From a virus: a stretch of DNA of 64,000 nt. The notes below the pieces were generated by a model that worked only from the letters and a program-made list of their open reading frames with translations, was not told the origin of the DNA and made no database searches. The translations under genes and the position numbers were made by a program. Positions 58,989-64,000 of this stretch are shown in pieces. The stretch spans positions 62,001 through 126,000 of the IMG/VR virus record IMGVR_UViG_3300036861_000610; one strand, written 5' to 3'. Within the stretch, counting starts at the first letter, position 1; each line of letters begins with the position of its first letter.

Positions 58989-59578
58989 GCCGCGTCCTCG
59001 TCGTCGTAGTTGTTCCAGCGCCCTTCCAGGTGGTCAGCTACGGCGCTGACCTTGGCTCTGATGCGACGCTGTTGAGGCGGCTTGGGGTGGACCCAGGGCT
59101 GGCCGGCGGTGCGCTTGATGAGGTCGGCTGCAGAGTCAAAGGCATCGGCCGCGGAGGTCCACCCGAGAGCGAGCTGTGCTGGCTGGGTTTCAGCCAGCAG
59201 CACCTCACCCGGAGCCCAAGAACTGATGAGTTCCTCAGCCTCCCGTACGCGGACGAGGAGGGTTTCCTCGTCCTCCTTACGCTGCCTGGCGGCGGCCTCG
59301 GCAGCCGCCTTGGCCTCCTGCTCCTTGGCGAACTTGGATTTGATGCCGCGCGGGAAGAGCAGGAACTTGGTAACGGCGAAGGTGGTGATGAAAGGTGCCA
59401 GTATCGTCCACATGATGACGGTGGGGACGCCTTGACCACCTGGCCCCCAGTGGACGGTGTCTTCGGTTTTGTCGACGCCGGCTGCTACCCGATCCGTGCC
59501 TTCCTGAACGTGAAGGACCGCGATGCGGAGGTTGATGAGGGCGTTGGCGGCGAGGCCGGCCCACAGAAGCGTGTTCAT
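58985..59578 (-). CDS. Membrane protein with coiled-coil domain
   Basis: 197 aa from ATG 59578 (GGAGGGGG upstream). A hydrophobic N-terminus (LLWAGLAANALINLRIAVL), a second span (VPTVIMWTILAPFITTFAVTKFLLF), then an Ala/Glu/Lys/Arg coiled coil (EQEAKAAAEAAARQRKEDEETLLVRVREAEELI) and a cytoplasmic C-terminus. Co-expressed with the coiled-coil gene downstream. Family unknown. Confidence 0.6.
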   Translation of the reverse strand: MNTLLWAGLAANALINLRIAVLHVQEGTDRVAAGVDKTEDTVHWGPGGQGVPTVIMWTILAPFITTFAVTKFLLFPRGIKSKFAKEQEAKAAAEAAARQRKEDEETLLVRVREAEELISSWAPGEVLLAETQPAQLALGWTSAADAFDSAADLIKRTAGQPWVHPKPPQQRRIRAKVSAVADHLEGRWNNYDDEDAA

Positions 59579-59624
59579 GTGCGTGTCCCCCTCCAGGGCG
59601 ACAAGGATCGGGTAGCGAAGACGG

Positions 59625-60218
59625 TCAGGCGGCGGCCGGAGCCGGTTCCTCGATGGTGGTGTCGGCGGTGGTGGGGGTCTCCGCCGTCTCGGCGGCCTTG
59701 GCGGCGGCGGCTTCCTGGCGGGCGGCGAGCTTGACCATAACGAGCTTCAGGTGCTCCTCGGTCCAGCCTTCGACCGTTGCGGCGGCGGCCTCGGCGCGGG
59801 TCTGGCCGGCGCGGTTGAGGCCGTCCTTGTTGAACCCGTCCTTGTTGAAGCCGCGGTAGTTGTAGCCCTCCGCGTTGTACCCCTCGCGGTTGTACCCGCT
59901 GCGGTCGTACCCGTCCTTGTTGTAGCCGTGGCGGTTGAAGCCCTGCGTGTTGTAGCCCTCGACGTTGCGGCCGTTGATGTCGAAGCCGGCGGCATTGTAG
60001 TACTTCTCGTAGCCGGTGGGCCGCGTGCCGGTGATGATCTGGGTGAGGGCGTAGTTGACGGTGTCGCAGTGCTGGTTGCTGTGGGCCCAGCTGATGGTCC
60101 GGTCGAACAGCCAGGGCAGCACGGCGGCGAGCTGCTCGTCGGTGGGCTTGGGGGCGTCGTAGGTGTGCTCCGGGTTCGCGTTCATGAATGCGAGCAGCGG
60201 GTTGGTTTCGGTGGTCAT
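59625..60218 (-). CDS. Pentad-repeat (G-[YF]-[ND]-x-x) protein, paralogue 1
   Basis: 197 aa from ATG 60218. Three-part layout shared with the next two genes. First is a helical N-terminal domain (QLAAVLPWLFDRTISWAHSN). Next comes an array of about twelve 5-residue units starting GFDIN and GRNVE and running through GYNTQ, GFNRH, GYNKD to GLNRA. Last is a helical C-terminal domain starting at the TRAEAAAATVEGWTEE helix. The unit differs from the classical pentapeptide repeat (A-[ND]-L-x-x) by having the aromatic residue before Asn/Asp. Function unknown. Confidence 0.75.
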   Translation of the reverse strand: MTTETNPLLAFMNANPEHTYDAPKPTDEQLAAVLPWLFDRTISWAHSNQHCDTVNYALTQIITGTRPTGYEKYYNAAGFDINGRNVEGYNTQGFNRHGYNKDGYDRSGYNREGYNAEGYNYRGFNKDGFNKDGLNRAGQTRAEAAAATVEGWTEEHLKLVMVKLAARQEAAAAKAAETAETPTTADTTIEEPAPAAA

Positions 60219-60288
60219 GCGCGTGGTCCTTCTCCTGGGGTTGTGGGTTGTTGGGTCGTGGCGCTGCGTGCCGAACCAACGGTCCGAG

Positions 60289-60993
60289 CTACGCAGCAGC
60301 AGCGGCCGTGCCACCGGCCTTGGCCGGCACCGCCTTCTTGACGGTGCCCTTCTTGGCTCCGGCCGCCGTCTTCTTGGGTGGTGTCTGTCGGGCGGTCTTC
60401 TTGGTCGGCGCCTCAGCGACAGCTTCCATGACCTCCGCGGGCGGCTCCTTGGCCGCTTCGAGCTGCGCGAGGTGGGCGGCGATGGCGGCGGCGAACTCGT
60501 CGGACCAGCCGGTCACTTCCTTGGTGACGAGCTGCTCCCGGGTGTTGCCGTAGTAGTCGCGGCCGGCGGCGTTGAAGCCGTACTTGTCGAAACCGTCGCG
60601 GTTGTAGCCGTTCTTGTCGTAGCCGTCACGGTTGAAGCCGTAACGGTCGAGGCCGTCCTTGTTGAAGCCGTTGGGGTCGTAGCCGTCCCGGTTGAAGCCC
60701 TCGATGTTGCGGCCACTCTTGGCGTTGTAGCCGGACGAGTCGGGGAAGCCGTACCGGGGCGCGTTGATGCCGAGGATGTGAGCGAAGGTGATTTCGGCGT
60801 TCTCGCAGAAGTACTTCTCCCTAGCGAATCGCGCCATGCGGTCCATGATGTAGGGCAGTACCGCATTCATCTCGTCGGCGGTGGGGACCCGCGCCTCGTA
60901 GGGTCCGGTGGGGAGTGCGAGTTGCTTCCCCAGCTCCCGGGCCTTTTCCCAGGAGCGCGGGTCCCCGTTTGTGACGTCTGCCAAGCCTGCCAT
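60289..60993 (-). CDS. Pentad-repeat protein, paralogue 2, with H1-like tail
   Basis: 234 aa from ATG 60993. The same N-terminal helix (NAVLPYIMDRMARFAREK), a pentad array (GFNRD GYDPN GFNKD GLDRY GFNRD GYDKN GYNRD and more, ~14 units including degenerate ones), and the C-terminal NTREQLVTKEVTGWSDE helix. In addition it ends in an Ala/Lys/Pro tail (KKTARQTPPKKTAAGAKKG, KKAVPAK) that looks like the linkers of the giant head protein. That tail may bind DNA. Function unknown. Confidence 0.75.
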   Translation of the reverse strand: MAGLADVTNGDPRSWEKARELGKQLALPTGPYEARVPTADEMNAVLPYIMDRMARFAREKYFCENAEITFAHILGINAPRYGFPDSSGYNAKSGRNIEGFNRDGYDPNGFNKDGLDRYGFNRDGYDKNGYNRDGFDKYGFNAAGRDYYGNTREQLVTKEVTGWSDEFAAAIAAHLAQLEAAKEPPAEVMEAVAEAPTKKTARQTPPKKTAAGAKKGTVKKAVPAKAGGTAAAAA

Positions 60994-61031
60994 GCCGTGC
61001 CTCCCTGGGTGTCAGGTCGCTTGCGCGACGG

Positions 61032-61472
61032 TCAGGCCGCGTCCGCCAGGGCCGCCAGGCGGTCGGCGAGCAGGTTCAGGACGACGGCGGCGGTCTCCCC
61101 GTCCCAGCCCTCAACCATGGTCTCGATGACCTCCTCGCGGGTCTGGCCGGCGGCGTTGACGCCGTCCTTGTTGAAGCCGTCCTTGTCGAAGCCCTGGCGG
61201 TTGTAGCCGTCGGCGTCGAGGCCGGTCGCCGGGTCGTAGCCGCCGCGCACGCCCTTGGCGTTGCGGCCGTCGGAGTCGACGAAGCCGCCGACCGGCGTCC
61301 GGACGCCGAGGTCGCGCAGCAGCATCTCCAGGCCGACGTCGACGAGGTTGGCGTAGCCGTTGTCGCGACCGAGCCGCACGGCCCGGTCGATGAGCCACGG
61401 GATGTACGGGGCGGCGTCGCGGGCATTGGGGGCGACGGGACGGTACGGGGCGGTGGGGGCGGTGATGGTCAT
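61032..61472 (-). CDS. Pentad-repeat protein, paralogue 3 (shortest)
   Basis: 146 aa from ATG 61472. Helical N-terminus (AAPYIPWLIDRAVRLGRDN), a shorter and more degenerate pentad array (GRNAK, GYDPA, GLDAD GYNRQ GFDKD GFNKD GVNAA), and the QTREEVIETMVEGWDGE C-terminal helix. First gene of the three in transcription order; it follows a candidate promoter and inverted repeats. The most diverged member. Confidence 0.75.
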   Translation of the reverse strand: MTITAPTAPYRPVAPNARDAAPYIPWLIDRAVRLGRDNGYANLVDVGLEMLLRDLGVRTPVGGFVDSDGRNAKGVRGGYDPATGLDADGYNRQGFDKDGFNKDGVNAAGQTREEVIETMVEGWDGETAAVVLNLLADRLAALADAA

Positions 61473-61484
61473 GTTGGGTTCTCT

Positions 61485-61552
61485 CCCTCTTGGTTTTACC
61501 CCTACGTAGGGGTGCGATGACTAGTCTGCGCAACCAAGAGGGTGAGTGTCAA
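61485..61552 (-). promoter_or_regulatory. Candidate promoter with nested inverted repeats ahead of the pentad-repeat genes
   Basis: On the minus strand a perfect TTGACA (-35, 61552-61547) is followed 18 bases later by CAGACT (61528-61523) as a weak -10. An 11-bp perfect inverted repeat (CCCTCTTGGTT, 61485-61495, with AACCAAGAGGG, 61532-61542) spans the spacer and leader. Inside it is a 16-bp palindrome (61498-61513, core CCCCTACGTAGGGG). Together this looks like a regulated promoter or a leader hairpin controlling the pentad-repeat genes. Confidence 0.5.
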
Positions 61553-61555
61553 GCG

Positions 61556-61741
61556 TCAGGGGAGAGGGATTTCCCCTGTTGCGGCCCAGTGCCGGTACTG
61601 CTCCCAGGTCATCTCCAAGTATTCGGGCAAATCCACCTGAGCGGCCAAGGATCCTATGGGCGCCTCATGCCACCGGGCAACATGGCTGTCGATCTCTTCC
61701 GCCGTAACGACGCCTCGGCGAAGGTCTTCTAGGAAGGTCAT
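61556..61741 (-). CDS. Small conserved-type actinophage protein
   Basis: 61 aa from ATG 61741 (ATGA overlap with the upstream gene). FLEDLRRGVVTAEEIDSHVARWHE, then LPEYLEMTWEQYRHWAATGE: a helical pattern with a WHE and an EYLEMTWEQY motif often seen in small actinophage proteins. Function unknown. Confidence 0.65.
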   Translation of the reverse strand: MTFLEDLRRGVVTAEEIDSHVARWHEAPIGSLAAQVDLPEYLEMTWEQYRHWAATGEIPLP

Positions 61742-62094
61742 CTGTTCCCCCACAGACCTGTGGCCTCGTCCCAAATCCAGCCGTCCGGCGTGGTGGTCTC
61801 CAGGGGGGCGAGCACCACCTGGGCATCAAGACGCCACCTGCGGCCCACGTCCTGCTGTTCGGCCAGCTCAACAAAACAGATCGGGCAGATGATTTCCTGC
61901 CAGCTCCAGGGACCTCCGATGGAGCCCCCACGCATCACGGCATTCCACAATGGGCTGGGGGCAGACCAGGAAACGTTGCGCCCTCCGCAGCGATGGCAGA
62001 AACGTTCTGGATGAACGCGGCGGACCCGCCACAGCGCGATGCGGACAGCCGCCAGGACACGGGAGAATCGGGAACGGTGCTCGGGAATGCTCAC
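61738..62094 (-). CDS. Zinc-ribbon protein of unknown function
   Basis: 118 aa from GTG 62094 (GTGA overlap with the DUF4262 gene). A basic helical start (RFSRVLAAVRIALWRVRRV), then CHRCGGRN and CPICF as two CxxC halves of a zinc ribbon separated by ~33 residues. Beta-rich end with DGWIWDEATGLW. Resembles small actinophage zinc-ribbon proteins. No enzymatic role evident. Confidence 0.65.
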   Translation of the reverse strand: MSIPEHRSRFSRVLAAVRIALWRVRRVHPERFCHRCGGRNVSWSAPSPLWNAVMRGGSIGGPWSWQEIICPICFVELAEQQDVGRRWRLDAQVVLAPLETTTPDGWIWDEATGLWGNR

Positions 62095-62603
62095 TGGTTG
62101 CCCACTGGCTGCACCATGGTCTCGTCCCAGCCTTCATCCCAGGGATAGCGATGCTCAGCGTCGGGCCACACGTACTGTGCCATCGGAACGTCTCGGCCGT
62201 AGTAGGCGCGAGCGACGCCGACATGCAGTTCACCAGCCACGCGGGGCACGAAAATCTTGGACTTGAGAATGAACCCGTTGGCCATCGGCCATTCGGCTGG
62301 TGGGATGAGCTGCAGGTGGTTGAGCATGTGGCCGGCGATCTGGTTGATGATCTCGGCGCCTTGCCGGTAGGGCAGGCCGGCAATCATCAGCTCCGCGGTG
62401 CAGTTCCGTTCCATCAACCCAATGGTGTAGACGTAGTCGAACTTCTGCCAGCTGGTGAGGGTAGAGAAGACGGCCTGCATGGCCCAGCCGCTGTCTCGGA
62501 TGGTGGCCTTTACCTGGTCCAGCCAGGCTTGAGTCTGTAGCTCTCCACCGCTGGGGGAGCCAATGTCGTCATGAAACGGCTTCGACACTTTCCGGATCTC
62601 CAT
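62091..62603 (-). CDS. DUF4262-like protein
   Basis: 170 aa from ATG 62603. Matches the DUF4262 pattern: GWAMQAVFSTLTSWQKFDYVYTIGLMERNCTAELMIAGLPYRQGAEIINQIAGHML, then a beta-rich half with VPRVAGELHVGVARAYYG. The YTIGL motif and following hydrophobic helix are the family's core. DUF4262 proteins are frequent in actinobacteria and their phages without known function. It overlaps the nuclease gene by 35 bases. Confidence 0.75.
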   Translation of the reverse strand: MEIRKVSKPFHDDIGSPSGGELQTQAWLDQVKATIRDSGWAMQAVFSTLTSWQKFDYVYTIGLMERNCTAELMIAGLPYRQGAEIINQIAGHMLNHLQLIPPAEWPMANGFILKSKIFVPRVAGELHVGVARAYYGRDVPMAQYVWPDAEHRYPWDEGWDETMVQPVGNQ

Positions 62604-63165
62604 ATCCAGCGGCTCGCAGGAGCCGCGTCATGTGGTGCAGGGTCATTACTCGATACCAGCGCTCGGGGGCATCCTTCGTGCCGGGCGGCTTTAAGGCCAG
62701 GGCGAAGACTTCTCTTGGGGCCAGGTTCAAGGTACGGATCGAGCCCGAAAACTCCAGGGCCAATGTCCGAGCGCCATAGGGTCCAGGTTGTCCATTGACG
62801 ACGAACATGGGCGTTACGGCTGCGGCGGCCTTGGCCACCAAGGCATCGAAGTCGTGGGCCACCATCACCGCATAGAAGGAGCCGACGCTCTTCTCGCCCA
62901 TGCCGAACGGCTTCACGACCAAGACGCCATGGTCGGCTCCTGCGTTCAGTCGTTCAATGCCTGTCTCCGTGAGCCACGGGCCGATCTTCAGGGTGCCGTT
63001 GCCGTACTTCACCTCAACCGCTATCCCTGGCATCCCAGCAATGTCACCCTTGTCGAGATTCCCAGACAGGGCCCGGCGCTCACAGTGCGGCCATCCGTTT
63101 TCGCGGAGGTAGTTAACAACCAGCGTTTCGGTGCTGGTGCCCTTCTGCTTCGACCTGTTGACCAT
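62569..63165 (-). CDS. PD-(D/E)xK nuclease, Holliday-junction-resolvase-like
   Basis: 198 aa from ATG 63165. The N-terminal ~70 residues give the resolvase/restriction-like core: KGTSTETLVVNYLRENGWPHCERRALSGNLDKGDIAGMPGIAVEVKYG, with Glu, Asp (GDI) and E-V-K in the PD-(D/E)xK order. The remainder is less conserved. Likely a DNA junction or branch nuclease used in phage replication or recombination. Confidence 0.78.
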   Translation of the reverse strand: MVNRSKQKGTSTETLVVNYLRENGWPHCERRALSGNLDKGDIAGMPGIAVEVKYGNGTLKIGPWLTETGIERLNAGADHGVLVVKPFGMGEKSVGSFYAVMVAHDFDALVAKAAAAVTPMFVVNGQPGPYGARTLALEFSGSIRTLNLAPREVFALALKPPGTKDAPERWYRVMTLHHMTRLLRAAGYGDPESVEAVS

Positions 63166-63174
63166 GTCGGGACC

Positions 63175-63750
63175 TTAGCTGCCCTTGACTCTGTTTTTGC
63201 GATACCACTCCCTCTGATAGGTCCGCCATTTCTCAGGATCGGCGGCAATGGACCTACGGCGGGATTCGCGGGAACATGTCTTGCAAGCTCGTCTATTCCC
63301 TCCGCCAGGACGGTAGGTGTTCGTCTTGCTGTACGGATGACCCTGGGGGCAATGCGTAACCTTTTCGACCCAGTTGCAATAAGCGTGAGGGTAGGCACGT
63401 CTAAGATTCTCCCCCTGCGACACTGGATCCAGGTGGTCCGGGTTAACACACGGCGGGTTCCGGCACAAATGATCAAGTACTAGCCCCTCTTCGATTGGCC
63501 CGATCAAATGCTCTTAGGCCCATCGATGGGCCGCCCAGTCCTTTTTCGATCCCCTTGGGCCAACGGAAAATCTGCCATGCCCATGAGGCCCACGGGCCCC
63601 ATTCCAGATCCAACAATCCCCAGTCGCATCAACCTTCTCCCAGAACCGGACCTCCTTGGTTCGATGGAAAGGAAGGTATCTAACGCTGACGGTTCGCACT
63701 CTTCCTTCGCACCCGCAAAAACAAATTCGGTCTGGGTTTATCGGGGCCAT
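63175..63750 (-). pseudogene. HNH endonuclease gene interrupted by one ochre stop
   Basis: One continuous frame on the minus strand apart from a single TAA at 63516-63514. Upstream of the stop: CFCGCEGRV, VRFWEKVDATGDCWIWNGARG, AAHRWA. Downstream: [40 protein letters not shown] and a C-terminal zinc ribbon ([20 protein letters not shown]). In intact HNH proteins the stop position holds Tyr (HRWAYE), and TAC or TAT to TAA is a single change. It is therefore a recently inactivated homing-type endonuclease, unless the stop is read through. Confidence 0.8.
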
Positions 63751-63752
63751 CT

Positions 63753-63980
63753 CTAAACTGTGTACTCATTCCGCATCGTCCGGACACGAAATTCTTCGTA
63801 CTGTTCAGGTCGCGATGCCCTGAACAGGGCCAGATCGAACTTCTCCTCGGTTACTGGACGCACGAAGGTCCGCCATGTGTCAGGGAACTTCTTCTTGAAG
63901 TCTGAACCGCGGAACCGGTCCTCGTACCGGTAGGTAAGAACCTTCACCCCATCGACGGTGCCTATGGTCGCGTCGCCCAT
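63753..63980 (-). CDS. Small protein of unknown function
   Basis: 75 aa from ATG 63980, immediately upstream of the broken HNH gene. It reads DATIGTVDGVKVLTYRYEDRFRGSDFKKKFPDTWRTFVRPVTEEKFDLALFRASRPEQYEEFRVR. The pattern is charged and mixed alpha/beta, similar to host- or phage-type substrate-binding fragments, but no family is recognised. Complete at both ends. Confidence 0.55.
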   Translation of the reverse strand: MGDATIGTVDGVKVLTYRYEDRFRGSDFKKKFPDTWRTFVRPVTEEKFDLALFRASRPEQYEEFRVRTMRNEYTV

Positions 63981-64000
63981 AACCTCACTGAGTGCGTCCT

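Noticed and set aside
59575-60279. 234-codon minus-strand frame over the first pentad-repeat gene
   Set aside because: Arg/Gln/His-rich out-of-frame reading of the repeats; the in-frame product has the conserved three-part layout and a ribosome binding site.
1-64000. tRNA or tmRNA genes
   Set aside because: No cloverleaf-like stretch with the conserved T-arm sequence was noticed on either strand. A dedicated scan such as tRNAscan-SE would settle it.
1-64000. Integrase, attachment site or insertion sequence
   Set aside because: No recombinase or transposase pattern and no flanking direct repeats were seen, so lysogeny cannot be argued from this window.

Overview
The window is a 64 kb piece of a tailed phage (or prophage) of a high-GC Gram-positive host, most likely an actinobacteriophage with siphovirus morphology. 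Grounds: high GC, frequent GTG and TTG starts, almost gapless genes with ATGA/GTGA overlaps, an actinophage-style head-to-tail gene order, a tape measure gene behind a frameshifted chaperone pair, and no sheath genes. No tRNA, rRNA, CRISPR array, integrase or terminase was recognised; the terminase is presumably to the left.

Layout. (1) 1-36.4 kb, plus strand: HNH endonuclease, portal, MuF-like protein, S78-type maturation protease, DUF6582-type head protein, a giant 20,052 bp gene (6,683 aa, 31% of the window), a small MACGCG protein, the major capsid protein with a strong terminator, a second capsid-region protein, major tail protein, tail-fibre-like protein, head-to-tail connector genes, tail assembly chaperones and tape measure. 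(2) 36.4-41.9 kb: minor tail proteins and a distal-tail/baseplate-type protein. (3) 41.9-50.6 kb: a sugar-nucleotide and glycosyltransferase cassette with five glycosyltransferases, a GDP-mannose 4,6-dehydratase-like SDR, an RmlD-like reductase, a sugar C-methyltransferase and an HNH endonuclease. (4) 50.6-52.7 kb: lysis-type genes (M15-like peptidase, an NlpC/P60-like protein without catalytic residues, a holin-like protein). (5) 52.7-64 kb, minus strand: a convergent block with a DEDDh exonuclease, an anchored beta-helix protein with its own terminator, a vWA protein, many tiny membrane proteins, a DnaJ-type zinc-finger peptide, a lipoprotein, three tandem paralogues built on G-[YF]-[ND]-x-x pentads, a DUF4262 protein, a PD-(D/E)xK nuclease and an HNH gene broken by one stop codon.

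The most unusual object is the giant protein. A degenerate ADP-ribosyltransferase-like domain is followed by dozens of small repeated modules on histone-H1-like Ala/Lys/Pro linkers, and then by three tandem HExxH...EDFAE metallopeptidase domains. Its place between the maturation protease and the major capsid gene suggests, by inference only, a protein packaged in the head with the DNA and perhaps ejected as a multi-domain effector. The other strong candidates for undescribed biology are the phage-encoded deoxysugar/glycosylation cassette, whose first glycosyltransferase carries a T-tract frameshift, and the three-gene pentad-repeat family.
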